From the IMG/VR virus record IMGVR_UViG_3300030101_002124, positions 1 through 36,588 of that record: 36,588 nucleotides of DNA. The stretch is one strand, 5' to 3'. The notes beneath the pieces are model-generated. The model was given only the letters and a program-made list of their open reading frames with translations, was not told where the DNA came from and did not search any database. This document shows, in pieces, positions 1-6,485 of this stretch (position 1 is its first letter; each line of letters begins with the position of its first letter). This DNA comes from a virus. The position numbers and the translations under genes are program-made.

Positions 1-686
1 ACCCAGCCTGCAAGGTCATCCTCGTGCCATCTCGTTTGTATTAAGATAACACTGCCATTCGGCATTAATCTTGTATATGCGGTAGAACGATACCAGTCTA
101 ATAGATTGCCACGCATCGCCTGTGAGTCCGCTTCCTCACGACCTTTGATGGGGTCGTCTATTAGCAGTAAGTGTGCACCTCTACCCGTGATGGCAGAACC
201 CGCACCCACAGCGTAGTAGACTCCACCCTTTGTCGTGTGGAACCTGCGAACGCTAGCTGAGTCCGTTGCCAGCTGCGTGTCGGGAAAAATTTCGCCATAA
301 TTAGCATCTTGAAGCTGGTTTCTGACTTTACGACCAAAGTCGTCTGCCAGGTCTTGGGCGTATGTGGAGCAGATAATATACTTATCTGGGTTCCTGCCCA
401 TATACCAGGCGGGAAAAAATTCTGATGTCAGAATAGATTTGCCGTGTCTGGGAGGCATGAATATGGCGAGTCGTTTGATTTCACCACGTTCTACAGCCTC
501 TAGCTTCTCCGCCAGCTTCTTGATGTGGGGAGGGGTCTTGTAGTTGTCCATCTGGGATTTTGCATACCCCAGCAGACCTGTGCGAGCACTCTCTTTTGTT
601 TCTAATTCTTTTACTTTACCTACAAGGAGCTGTAGTTGAGCTATCTTTTCTTCAGTTGTCTCTGGTATCCTCATGTAAGTCGTCAT
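1..686 (-). CDS. terL: Terminase large subunit, N-terminal part (runs off the left edge)
   Basis: ATPase half of the large terminase, the motor that packages and cuts phage DNA. The frame is open from an ATG at 686 (another in-frame ATG at 674) to base 1, so only about 228 residues are present; the nuclease half lies outside. A Walker A motif PPRHGKS is near residues 78-84, a Walker B motif LLLIDDP near 173-179, and the block TRWHEDDLAG, typical of this terminase group, near 215. The start overlaps the upstream 80-residue gene by 35 bases. Neither start has a convincing ribosome site; a GGAGAGG lies about 14 bases before 686. Family call is sure, exact start is not. Confidence 0.93.
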   Translation of the reverse strand, partial: MTTYMRIPETTEEKIAQLQLLVGKVKELETKESARTGLLGYAKSQMDNYKTPPHIKKLAEKLEAVERGEIKRLAIFMPPRHGKSILTSEFFPAWYMGRNPDKYIICSTYAQDLADDFGRKVRNQLQDANYGEIFPDTQLATDSASVRRFHTTKGGVYYAVGAGSAITGRGAHLLLIDDPIKGREEADSQAMRGNLLDWYRSTAYTRLMPNGSVILIQTRWHEDDLAGW

Positions 687-894
687 AGTAAAGGGGTGTA
701 CCCTCTCCCATGTAAGCTCCCTTTATGTTAAACTCAAAGAACTCTATGGCTTCCTCATCTGTCATGCCGTCTCGTTCCATAAGTATTTGTATAATCTTGT
801 TTGTGCTGTAGAGCAGAACGTCATTCATTCCACATCTTCCAGCGTACCCCATGATGGCTTTATCAAATCCATCTGCTTTTAGTGTTTCATCCAT
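652..894 (-). CDS. Small conserved phage protein upstream of terL
   Basis: An acidic protein of 80 residues, function unknown. The central segment EEAIEFFEFNIKGAYMGEGTP resembles a short protein I recall beside terminase or replication genes in marine phages, but I cannot name a domain. It overlaps the terL start by 35 bases and is first in the minus-strand terminase transcript, so it is probably translated with terL. A minus-strand promoter would lie in the control region above 894, where TATA-rich sequence (TATATTTATATATAC) sits just before the start. Confidence 0.75.
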   Translation of the reverse strand: MDETLKADGFDKAIMGYAGRCGMNDVLLYSTNKIIQILMERDGMTDEEAIEFFEFNIKGAYMGEGTPLYYDDLHEDTRDN

Positions 895-1354
895 GCTATC
901 AGTATATATAAATATACCCCATCGTCTATTTTAATAGGGTGGGGGTTTTCCCTGCTACTATGGTATGTCAGTAGCCATTGTATGGATGTTAGTACAGCGA
1001 CTGCAACAGGGGGGTGGGGGTGCAATATTACAGTATAGCAGAAAAACGCCCTAGATTATGGGGTAAAACGGTAGGGTAGGGGAGTGATGATAGTATTGAG
1101 TGACATATCGTATTGTTGCATAATTTATGTTATAGGAACGGATACAGTAATCTGTATATATTCTCTCCTGCTCTCTTTTATATTCCTGTAATTACTAGGA
1201 ATTATATGTAGTTATATCTAATATAATAAGACAGTCAGTAATAGCAGACTGAATTTATTTCCTGCTCTCAATCTGTCGACAAAAAAGTGTCTTATCCAAT
1301 CATACTCCAATGTATTTAATTATCTCTGTATGCTCTTTATATTGGAAAATTAAG

Positions 1355-1422
1355 AGACTTTTATACACAGTAATATGAAAGTTTAATTTCCATAATTAGA
1401 CTTTTTTATACACATAACTATG
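1355..1422 (+). repeat. Two near-identical direct repeats upstream of the first early gene
   Basis: The unit AGACTTTTATACACAGTAATATG at 1355-1377 recurs as AGACTTTTTTATACACATAACTATG at 1398-1422, with a two-base length difference in the T-run. The start-to-start distance is 43 bases, about four helical turns. The second copy runs into the dyad at 1411-1424. Such spacing suits a repressor or initiator binding on one DNA face, but no partner protein is identified. Confidence 0.5.
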
Positions 1423-1459
1423 TGAGATAATTACTTTGCAAGAATTGTAGAGTAAATCA

Positions 1460-1471
1460 CATAGTACTATG
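1460..1471. promoter_or_regulatory. Perfect 12-bp palindrome, possible operator
   Basis: CATAGTACTATG is a perfect inverted repeat 24 bases before the ATG of the first early gene. It shares its CATAG/CTATG half with the dyad at 1411-1424. A weak -35-like TTGCAA at 1436-1441 lies before it. Position suggests an operator over the early promoter; this is inference. Confidence 0.35.
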
Positions 1472-1495
1472 ACACTACATCGAAAGGATTAAACA

Positions 1496-1762
1496 ATGAT
1501 TAGTGATAAAGAAATACTTGTTCAATTAGACAAGTGGTTAAAGTCTGATGATGCTAAGCGTATTAATGATATGCAGTCACCAGTCTATATTATGAAGAGA
1601 CATGATGAGACCAATACATCCCTCCGAAAATTATCTTTGGTAGATGCTATCGGCAGGATTGTTTTACTGGACTATGTCTTTGTTAACAAAGTTAACAATG
1701 AGTATGTCAAAGAGCATGACTCAATCAAAAAGGTTAAGAGTCTGATTAGAACTCTTAACTAG
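1496..1762 (+). CDS. Hypothetical early protein, 88 residues
   Basis: I do not recognise this protein. It is charged, with alternating hydrophobic segments (SLVDAIGRIVLLDYVFVN near residues 46-63) that look like a small folded domain, and a lysine-rich C-terminus. A good ribosome site AAAGGA lies 7-8 bases before the ATG. It is the first plus-strand gene after the control region. Its last 42 bases overlap the end of the convergent zinc-ribbon gene. Confidence 0.75.
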   Translation: MISDKEILVQLDKWLKSDDAKRINDMQSPVYIMKRHDETNTSLRKLSLVDAIGRIVLLDYVFVNKVNNEYVKEHDSIKKVKSLIRTLN

Positions 1763-1894
1763 TCTCTTCTGTTCTACTGTATTGGATTGTTTCTTATAAC
1801 AGTCCATGCAGTAGAATTTACTAAAGGTTGAGTCAGATACTGGACTATCTAATCTACCACACTTGCAACAAGTTTTTATTTTTGCAAGTCTCAT
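1721..1894 (-). CDS. Zinc-ribbon micro-protein, 57 residues
   Basis: Two cysteine pairs, CCKC (residues 9-12) and CMDC (29-32), form a likely zinc ribbon, followed by a basic C-terminal tail. An AAGGA ribosome site lies 4 bases before the ATG at 1894. The frame stays open upstream without another ATG back to a stop near the end of the 49-residue gene. It is the third gene of the minus-strand group that starts at 2656. The 3' end overlaps the convergent gene at 1496-1762 by 42 bases. Nucleic-acid binding is likely for this fold but is inference. Confidence 0.6.
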   Translation of the reverse strand: MRLAKIKTCCKCGRLDSPVSDSTFSKFYCMDCYKKQSNTVEQKRLVKSSNQTLNLFD

Positions 1895-1943
1895 TGCATC
1901 CTTGCGAGTTTTTTTTTCTTTAAAGTATTCTATCCAAAAATTA

Positions 1944-2093
1944 TTAATGGTAAGTTATTTTCTCTTCAATAAATTCTATTTCTATTTCTTGGTCCTGCTC
2001 TGTCTCATCTTGTTTAAGTTTACACTTACAGTCTAATCCATCACAGTTTGGAACATCACAACATTTTATTTGACAATCACAATTACAATTCAT
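1944..2093 (-). CDS. Cysteine-rich micro-protein with acidic tail, 49 residues
   Basis: The first 24 residues carry eight cysteines (3, 5, 7, 11, 12, 17, 22, 24), beginning CNCDCQIKCC. The second half is acidic (EQDQEIEIEFIEE). The ATG overlaps the stop of the upstream gene as TAATG, a typical coupled junction. The spacing resembles small metal-binding peptides such as metallothioneins, though no family match can be claimed. A second Cys-rich micro-protein lies at 18077-18178. Metal binding is inference. Confidence 0.6.
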   Translation of the reverse strand: MNCNCDCQIKCCDVPNCDGLDCKCKLKQDETEQDQEIEIEFIEEKITYH

Positions 2094-2656
2094 TAGTTAA
2101 ATTTTTTTTTCATTTCTTCTTGTTGTTTGATTAACAAGTCTTCATTAATTGATGCATACAAATCTTGAATATGTTTTTTCAATGCAACAACATCATCTGT
2201 ATCTATTTGTATGTTTCCACTAATTGATGTGGGATTGCCTTCTAATAAATTTGCTAACTTAGAACTTTCTACTCCTACCTTTGTCATGTTTAACAAGTCA
2301 CTAGGTTTTTCTAAATTACTAACAATACCACTTTGTAATGCCGTTAAAACTTTTTGTAATGCCTCATGTGATGTTGCTTTTAATTTGTCAGTCAGTTCTG
2401 TTAACTCTACAGATTTTTTTTCAGCAATCTTATCTAAAGTTTTTTCATTTGTTTTTACATCAACCATGTTTGCTTCTTGTATCCATCCCTCCTGTTTACT
2501 ATGTCTAAATATTGTTGCGAGTGATGGTATCTTTTTTTTGCCTGCAAACTTTTCTTTTAGTTCTGCATGAAGTCTTCTGATACTTCGATGACTTCTTGGC
2601 ATCTTAAAATAATACTGTTTGATATCATCGGTTGTTATAGACCTATCTCTAGCCAT
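2093..2656 (-). CDS. Helix-turn-helix protein, possible terminase small subunit
   Basis: Residues 1-65 look like an HTH domain: SITTDDIKQYYF, a basic stretch RSHRSIRRLHAELKEKF and the recognition-like IPSLATIFRHSKQEGW. The rest is helical with charged heptad-like spacing and ends KKKFN. That plan (N-terminal HTH, central oligomerising helices) is seen in phage small terminase subunits, and terL is not far away, but an early-gene regulator is also possible. A GTG start at 2686 would add 10 residues; neither has a good ribosome site, so ATG at 2656 was chosen. Confidence 0.6.
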   Translation of the reverse strand: MARDRSITTDDIKQYYFKMPRSHRSIRRLHAELKEKFAGKKKIPSLATIFRHSKQEGWIQEANMVDVKTNEKTLDKIAEKKSVELTELTDKLKATSHEALQKVLTALQSGIVSNLEKPSDLLNMTKVGVESSKLANLLEGNPTSISGNIQIDTDDVVALKKHIQDLYASINEDLLIKQQEEMKKKFN

Positions 2657-2761
2657 GATACCATTTAATCTAGTCAAATATCTCACTAATTTGTAGAGAA
2701 CATTTTAAGAACCTTTATATTATTGTTGATATACATAGTTATTTTTAGTGTTATTTAGGTA

Positions 2762-2790
2762 TTGCAAATGATTACAAGGTATGACATAAA
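2762..2790 (+). promoter_or_regulatory. Candidate promoter for the early operon leader
   Basis: TTGCAA at 2762-2767 and CATAAA at 2785-2790 are separated by 17 bases, matching four of six positions in each sigma-70 box. Transcription from here would give a leader of about 440 bases before the first gene at 3243, which contains the hairpins described below. Based only on box similarity. Confidence 0.3.
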
Positions 2791-2931
2791 ATTAACAATG
2801 TTTTTGAATAGCCGAATTTCAGTTGTGAACGAAGTAGCATCTGACTTTTTATTTTTTGTTCAGTTAGAGAATGTTAATGCTCTGCAGACACTCGACTCTG
2901 TTTCAAAATTTAAAATGGATTTAGTTCAATT

Positions 2932-3113
2932 GGTTAGCCGTGTATACTTGGTTTTAAATTTTAGATTGTTTATAAAAATTCAATCTAACTTTTCATTCAT
3001 AAATTAGTACACCGCTAACCGAGGCATCGGCACTATGAGTACAGGCTCCATATTATTTGACTCATAGATTTGCAATAGGTCGACCTAATCGTGATGTCAG
3101 TCCAAATGACATC
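2932..3113 (+). ncRNA. Folded leader RNA upstream of the early operon
   Basis: No convincing gene lies between 2690 and 3243, but the stretch is rich in inverted repeats. GGTTAGC-c-GTGTA at 2932-2944 pairs with TACAC-c-GCTAACC at 3008-3020 (12 pairs round one C/C mismatch). It encloses TTAGATTG/CAATCTAA with a 12-base loop. Then follow CCGA-ggca-TCGG (3019-3030), CTATGAGT/ACTCATAG (3033-3067), the palindrome TAGGTCGACCTA (3076-3087) and GATGTCA-gtccaaa-TGACATC (3093-3113). TTAGATTG occurs again near 3129, so CAATCTAA has two possible partners. A structured 5' leader or small RNA is inferred. Confidence 0.45.
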
Positions 3114-3158
3114 ATCTAACAGAGACACTTAGATTGAATTGCAATTTTAAAATCTCTT

Positions 3159-3204
3159 AAAGTATTTTTGAATGCTCGTTGCATTGAGCATTCATGAATA
3201 CTTT
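3159..3204 (+). promoter_or_regulatory. Hairpin element, copy 1 (8 bp / 3x3 loop / 8 bp)
   Basis: Lower stem AAAGTATT/AATACTTT, internal loop TTT/ATG, upper stem GAATGCTC/GAGCATTC, loop of eight bases, then a short T-run. It lies 38 bases before the first gene of the operon. Two more hairpins with the same plan follow at 3942 and 5329. The T-run could make it a terminator or attenuator, but the repeated plan suggests a processing or protein-binding site. Confidence 0.65.
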
Positions 3205-3242
3205 TTGTATTCAGTATTAGACATTTAACAAAGGAGAAACAA

Positions 3243-3494
3243 ATGACTAAACTAACACAATCACAAAAAAGAAAAGTAAAACACATTAATAAAATATTTA
3301 AGGCTATAACATCAATCGCAGAATATGATGTTGACTATGCTGAGAATATGAGAGTCGAACAAATTAATAAATATTTACTAGCAGTGTCTGAAGGCACACT
3401 AGAAATGGATGCAAGATTTATTGACATTCATGTTTCAAGAATAATAGAAGCAATTAAAAAAAGAGATGCAAAGCAAGGAGTATCAAATGACTAA
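3243..3494 (+). CDS. Hypothetical early protein, 83 residues
   Basis: Charged helical protein, unknown function. The N-terminus is basic (SQKRKVKHINKIFK) and the rest has amphipathic helices, with a second lysine/arginine patch near the end. A strong AAAGGAG ribosome site precedes the ATG by 6 bases. It is the first gene after the folded leader and hairpin copy 1, and its stop overlaps the next start by 8 bases. Confidence 0.8.
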   Translation: MTKLTQSQKRKVKHINKIFKAITSIAEYDVDYAENMRVEQINKYLLAVSEGTLEMDARFIDIHVSRIIEAIKKRDAKQGVSND

Positions 3495-3693
3495 ACCTTA
3501 TTTTATGAGAGACCATGTTAGTGCATTTAATAATGCATTAATGAGAGAGTACAATATGGATGGTGTTATGTATATGTGTTCATATGAGGAGACTCAGCAG
3601 GATGGCAATGTAATTTATTTTGATAGTTTTAAACATAAAGTTACAAGAGAAAACTTCAAAGTAGAGTATCAAAGAAAAATTTATAGGAGGTAA
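3487..3693 (+). CDS. Hypothetical early protein, 68 residues
   Basis: Not recognised. The sequence begins MTKPYFMRDHVSAFNNALMR and continues with a short alternating, strand-like middle (NVIYFDSFKHKV) and a basic end. The ATG at 3487 was preferred over one at 3466 because AAGGAG lies 6 bases before it, inside the end of the previous gene; overlap is 8 bases. The next gene starts 4 bases after its stop. Confidence 0.75.
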   Translation: MTKPYFMRDHVSAFNNALMREYNMDGVMYMCSYEETQQDGNVIYFDSFKHKVTRENFKVEYQRKIYRR

Positions 3694-3697
3694 CAAA

Positions 3698-3934
3698 ATG
3701 TCGTTACTTAAAATAACAGATAAGAAAGTAAAAATTTCTTTATCTGATGCACAGGCTACCGTTGGTGGCTATGTGCAAGTAGTTAGATGTCCCGATGGGA
3801 CTAAACTACTAGTCAATGAGGAAGGTCTTTGGCAGAGACTTCCTCTTAATGAAGAGGCTACCAAATTAGCTGGTCAGCTTATCGTTGGCAATGCAATCCA
3901 CTTTGCCAAAGGTTGTGGTCGCAGTTGGGGCTAA
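3698..3934 (+). CDS. DUF3846-like protein
   Basis: Residues 20-68 follow the pattern of the DUF3846 family found in phages and plasmids: VGGYVQVVRCPDGTKLLVNE, then LPLNEEATKLAG and LIVGNAIHF. Molecular role unknown. The ribosome site TAGGAGG lies 7 bases before the ATG. The gene ends directly before hairpin copy 2. Length of 78 residues is on the short side but covers the whole conserved core. Confidence 0.75.
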   Translation: MSLLKITDKKVKISLSDAQATVGGYVQVVRCPDGTKLLVNEEGLWQRLPLNEEATKLAGQLIVGNAIHFAKGCGRSWG

Positions 3935-3941
3935 CAACCTA

Positions 3942-3984
3942 TAAGTATTTTAGATAACTCGATCCGAGTTATCTTGAATACTTA
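3942..3984 (+). promoter_or_regulatory. Hairpin element, copy 2
   Basis: Lower stem TAAGTATT/AATACTTA, internal loop TTA/TTG, upper stem GATAACTC/GAGTTATC, five-base loop. It starts 8 bases after the stop of the DUF3846-like gene. The plan matches copies 1 and 3, while the stem sequences change on both sides so pairing is kept. Confidence 0.7.
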
Positions 3985-4041
3985 ATAAGATGCAATGGCT
4001 ATAAGTTTAAAGACTAAAGTATTGTATCGGTATTCAACGGT

Positions 4042-4091
4042 GAGAGATGAGTAGGTGGTTGTTTGCATTTTAGCTTCCCTGCTCATCTCTC
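4042..4091 (+). promoter_or_regulatory. 10-bp inverted repeat in the leader of the DUF932 gene
   Basis: GAGAGATGAG at 4042-4051 pairs perfectly with CTCATCTCTC at 4082-4091 round a 30-base loop, followed by TTTTCATT. It lies in the 197-base gap before the DUF932-like gene. Near the start codon the segment TAGC...GGAGGGGCTA could also fold over the ribosome site. Either a terminator or translational control element; not decidable here. Confidence 0.4.
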
Positions 4092-4131
4092 TTTTCATTA
4101 GACCTATATAGCTCTCGGAGGGGCTACACAT

Positions 4132-5106
4132 ATGACTAACATTATAAAACTACATGACGAACAAACTACTAATCCATTAGCATTAGATGACAAATATAAA
4201 TTTGATGTTGGATTAAAACCTATCTTTTACTACCAAAAACAAATTGATGGTGAACAAAAAGACGGTGTTGTTTTTCAAGATGCTGACGGATACACACTTG
4301 ACGGTGTATATAAAGAAATTCCCGACCATTATCAAGTTTGGGACACTACTAATCAGAGACCTATACCAAAAGGTGTTGTAGGTTCTAAGTATCATCCTAC
4401 CGCTATTTACGAATTAATAGATAATTTTAACGAGGGATTGGTGAAGGCTAACTTAGATACAGGATGTCTTGTAAAAGACGCAATGTATGAGGGTGGTGCA
4501 AAGTTTGTAAGAACTATATCTTATCCAAACATCACCATTGAACCAAAGACTAGAAAGGTTGGAGACATAATCAGATTTGAGATTGTCTTTAGAACATCGC
4601 TAGATGGTTCATGGGTTCACTCACTACAGATTTTACCAATTAGATTACTATGTCTTAATGGTATGGTCGGTGTTGACTCAAACTACAAACTTATTTTTAA
4701 CTTTAAGCACACCACAGGATTTAATCCTAGTGTCATTAGAGATAAGGTGATGATTGGTCAAGAGTCATTCCAAGAGATGCAGACATGGTTTGAGTCTCTA
4801 TCTAATGCTGAGGTCACTACTGATGATGTGAAGGCATTACTCAAGCATACTCTATTCAAGAAACAGGCACAGAAGGATGCTGAATTAAAAGAAAATAAAA
4901 CTTTTAATTGGATGATGGAACAGTTCTTAAAAGAGACTAAGGACTTAGGCATGACTATGTGGGCAGTCTACAATATGCTCACACACTATGCTACACACAC
5001 GCCATTGGCTAGAAGCAACACTCCACTACATAGTAGAGTCGTGACTGACCAACAACAAATAATGATGGTCATGCGTTCACCACAATGGCACAGATTGGTG
5101 GCATAA
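4132..5106 (+). CDS. DUF932 phage/plasmid-like protein
   Basis: A 324-residue protein of the DUF932 (phage/plasmid-like) family. Recognisable segments are YQVWDTTNQRPIPKGVVGSK (near 68-87), a central beta-rich domain with FEIVFRTSLDGSW, and the block LPIRLLCLNGMVG (near 169-181), followed by helices. Members occur on plasmids and phages beside recombination or anti-restriction genes; the biochemical role is not established. The start has a very strong GGAGGGG site. The next gene begins at the base after its stop. Confidence 0.85.
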   Translation: MTNIIKLHDEQTTNPLALDDKYKFDVGLKPIFYYQKQIDGEQKDGVVFQDADGYTLDGVYKEIPDHYQVWDTTNQRPIPKGVVGSKYHPTAIYELIDNFNEGLVKANLDTGCLVKDAMYEGGAKFVRTISYPNITIEPKTRKVGDIIRFEIVFRTSLDGSWVHSLQILPIRLLCLNGMVGVDSNYKLIFNFKHTTGFNPSVIRDKVMIGQESFQEMQTWFESLSNAEVTTDDVKALLKHTLFKKQAQKDAELKENKTFNWMMEQFLKETKDLGMTMWAVYNMLTHYATHTPLARSNTPLHSRVVTDQQQIMMVMRSPQWHRLVA

Positions 5107-5331
5107 GTGTCTGACACTAAACCATCTGAACCACAAAAACTTTTCTCATTTACTTTAAATAAGGAACAGGCACACGCAATTCTACTCGCATCTTTTAATT
5201 ATCAAGGCGAATTAATAAAGTTAAAAGAGTCGGGTGATTTAGGGGTTGCGTGGAGAATAGTTTGGGATGATTGGATGAGTGGTCATCAAAGAATGCATGA
5301 CCAATATAAAAACCAATTAGACAAAGAATAA
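5107..5331 (+). CDS. Hypothetical protein, 74 residues, GTG start
   Basis: Unknown. It starts with GTG directly after the TAA of the DUF932 gene, so translation is probably coupled; GGTGG lies 5 bases upstream. The C-terminal half is rich in Trp and His (AWRIVWDDWMSGHQRMHDQY). The stop codon is also the first part of hairpin copy 3, which ties the end of this gene to that RNA element. Confidence 0.65.
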   Translation: MSDTKPSEPQKLFSFTLNKEQAHAILLASFNYQGELIKLKESGDLGVAWRIVWDDWMSGHQRMHDQYKNQLDKE

Positions 5332-5372
5332 TTATTTTAGACTACTCGCTATTGGGTAGTCTTGAATAATTA
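5329..5372 (+). promoter_or_regulatory. Hairpin element, copy 3
   Basis: Lower stem TAATTATT/AATAATTA, internal loop TTA/TTG, upper stem GACTACTC/GGGTAGTC (one T-G wobble), six-base loop. It begins at the stop codon of the 74-residue gene and ends 15 bases before the next start. Compared with copies 1 and 2, both stems differ in sequence but stay paired. Confidence 0.7.
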
Positions 5373-5387
5373 TGAAAGGAGGTATTT

Positions 5388-5705
5388 ATGATTAGTAAAA
5401 AAATCATAGACACCATAGCCGTTCAATTACTAATTAGTAAAAGAATAAATAAACTAGTTAGTGACTTAGTGGCTAAAGGGAAATTGAAAATGAAAAAACA
5501 ATCTCCCAATACATATGAGGGACATAACTACAGAATAAATGTTTCTACATATGCTAGACCAATAGTTGATATGGAAAAATTATTGGCTAACAAATCAGAC
5601 TCAAGAAAATATATTAAGTATGTTGAGACTACACGAGTCACACCATATGGTGATGTGATACTCTCAACACAGTCTGAGAATGCAATTAAGAAATTAGTTG
5701 CATAA
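5388..5705 (+). CDS. Hypothetical protein, 105 residues
   Basis: I cannot assign it. The N-terminal 35 residues are helical and basic (IAVQLLISKRINKLVSDLVA), followed by a strand-like domain (YEGHNYRINVSTYARPIVDM). A strong AAAGGAGG site precedes the ATG by about 7 bases. The gene lies between hairpin copy 3 and the terminator-like hairpin at 5710, so it may form a short transcript segment by itself. Confidence 0.8.
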   Translation: MISKKIIDTIAVQLLISKRINKLVSDLVAKGKLKMKKQSPNTYEGHNYRINVSTYARPIVDMEKLLANKSDSRKYIKYVETTRVTPYGDVILSTQSENAIKKLVA

Positions 5706-5709
5706 TTAA

Positions 5710-5735
5710 TTAGGGTGGCAATCTTGCCATCCTAA
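5710..5735 (+). terminator. Terminator-like hairpin
   Basis: TTAGGGTGGCA pairs with TGCCATCCTAA (11 pairs, one G-T) round the loop ATCT, directly after the stop of the 105-residue gene. Only AAATTT follows rather than a clean T-run, so termination may be partial, with read-through to the small genes downstream. Confidence 0.55.
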
Positions 5736-5783
5736 AATTTATGATAGTGATGATAGTTAAGTACAGCGGATACGGAGGTAGCT

Positions 5784-5891
5784 ATGAAATTTATACACAC
5801 TACTACAAAAAATAAAAACAGGTTTAGCAAGACTGGGACTGCAAAGCAGAAAAGGTTGGCTAAAAAAAAACGAGCAAAAAAGAAAAGATAA
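5784..5891 (+). CDS. Very basic micro-protein, 35 residues
   Basis: Half lysine and arginine: it starts MKFIHTTTKNKNRFSK and ends [12 protein letters not shown]. The ribosome site GGAGGTAGCT precedes the ATG, and the stop is 11 bases before the next ATG, in the regular rhythm of this operon. RNA or DNA binding is plausible for such a polycation but nothing in the sequence specifies it. It differs from its neighbours, which are mostly acidic. Confidence 0.65.
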   Translation: MKFIHTTTKNKNRFSKTGTAKQKRLAKKKRAKKKR

Positions 5892-5902
5892 AGGAGCAAA
5901 CA

Positions 5903-6103
5903 ATGAACACTAACGATAAAATAGACGATGCACTTTGTGATTTGTATGATGTCAAAAAAACATTGCATTATACAAGGGACAGACATGAAGATATGAGGGT
6001 AATTGATTTACCAAAAGATAGCGATGGTACGGAGTTTACAATTAGAGATTGTTTAGAAAATGCTATTCATATCTTAGAACAATTAAAGGAGAGTGAACAA
6101 TGA
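5903..6103 (+). CDS. Small acidic early protein, 66 residues
   Basis: Helical and acidic, unknown function; DRHEDMRVIDLPKDSDG in the middle, and a C-terminal helix ILEQLKESEQ. AAAGGAG lies 6 bases before the ATG. The stop overlaps the next start as ATGA. It belongs to a string of eight small genes to 7719 that all have AAGGAG-type ribosome sites. Confidence 0.8.
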   Translation: MNTNDKIDDALCDLYDVKKTLHYTRDRHEDMRVIDLPKDSDGTEFTIRDCLENAIHILEQLKESEQ

Positions 6104-6267
6104 AAATATTAGAATGGGGTGTATTTGTGGAAAGACCTAATGAGTCAACATATGAAATAAAACTAAGTGATGAGTTGGCTGAGAAGGTTCTTAAATACAT
6201 TGAAAAATTAAAAGAGGATGACGAAAATATTTTATCAGGCAATACGGAGGGAAAAATAACATGGTAA
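6100..6267 (+). CDS. Small early protein, 55 residues
   Basis: Starts MKILEWGVFVERPNE, then an acidic helix (DELAEKVLKYIEKLKEDDE) and a short end KITW. The ATGA overlap with the gene before it and the GGAGAG site before the ATG support it. Unknown function. Confidence 0.7.
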   Translation: MKILEWGVFVERPNESTYEIKLSDELAEKVLKYIEKLKEDDENILSGNTEGKITW

Positions 6268-6289
6268 ATTATTATAAGGAGAGCGAACA

Positions 6290-6475
6290 ATGAACACAAG
6301 TGAAGAGGTCGTAAAATTTCTTGATGTCTTTAATAGACCATTAAGAATTAAACTTAAAGAAATGGGTATCAACGATAGTGATTATCCATTTATTAAAACA
6401 AAAGTTATTGAAAAGGTTATTGAGTTAAAGGATAGCAGACCTAATCAAATAACTAATTACAAGTATAATATATAA
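6290..6475 (+). CDS. Small early protein, 61 residues
   Basis: A mixed-charge helical protein with no recognised family. Residues 8-26 (VKFLDVFNRPLRIKLKEMG) and 36-47 (IKTKVIEKVIELK) are amphipathic. A good AAGGAGAG site precedes the ATG; the next gene starts 10 bases after the stop. Confidence 0.75.
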   Translation: MNTSEEVVKFLDVFNRPLRIKLKEMGINDSDYPFIKTKVIEKVIELKDSRPNQITNYKYNI

Positions 6476-6485
6476 GGAGTAAATA

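Larger units (their letters stand above)
895..1495. promoter_or_regulatory. Divergent control region with G-runs, repeats and palindromes
   Basis: About 600 bases without a gene, between the minus-strand terminase genes and the plus-strand early genes. The left part has G-runs that stand out in this AT-rich genome: GGGTGGGGG at 937-945, G6-T-G5 at 1009-1020, and four runs at 1060-1082. Small hairpins occur at 1142-1157 (ATACAG/CTGTAT) and 1183-1201 (TTCCT/AGGAA). The right part has a near-direct repeat AGACTTTTATACACA at 1355 and 1398, a dyad CACATA-AC-TATGTG at 1411-1424 and a perfect palindrome CATAGTACTATG at 1460-1471. A role in packaging (left) and early-gene control (right) is inference. 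Confidence 0.5.

Noticed and set aside
2211-2570. 119-codon plus-strand frame opposite the HTH gene
   Set aside because: Typical antisense shadow, Phe/Ser/Cys-rich, no ribosome site, and the minus-strand HTH protein is convincing.
2920-2995. tRNA-like start (TTAGTTCAATTGGTTAG)
   Set aside because: Resembles a D-arm, but no matching acceptor stem, anticodon stem or T-arm with proper spacing follows.
2762-3007. 81-codon plus-strand frame in the early leader
   Set aside because: No ribosome site, hydrophobic random-looking composition, and the region is filled with RNA inverted repeats; treated as leader.
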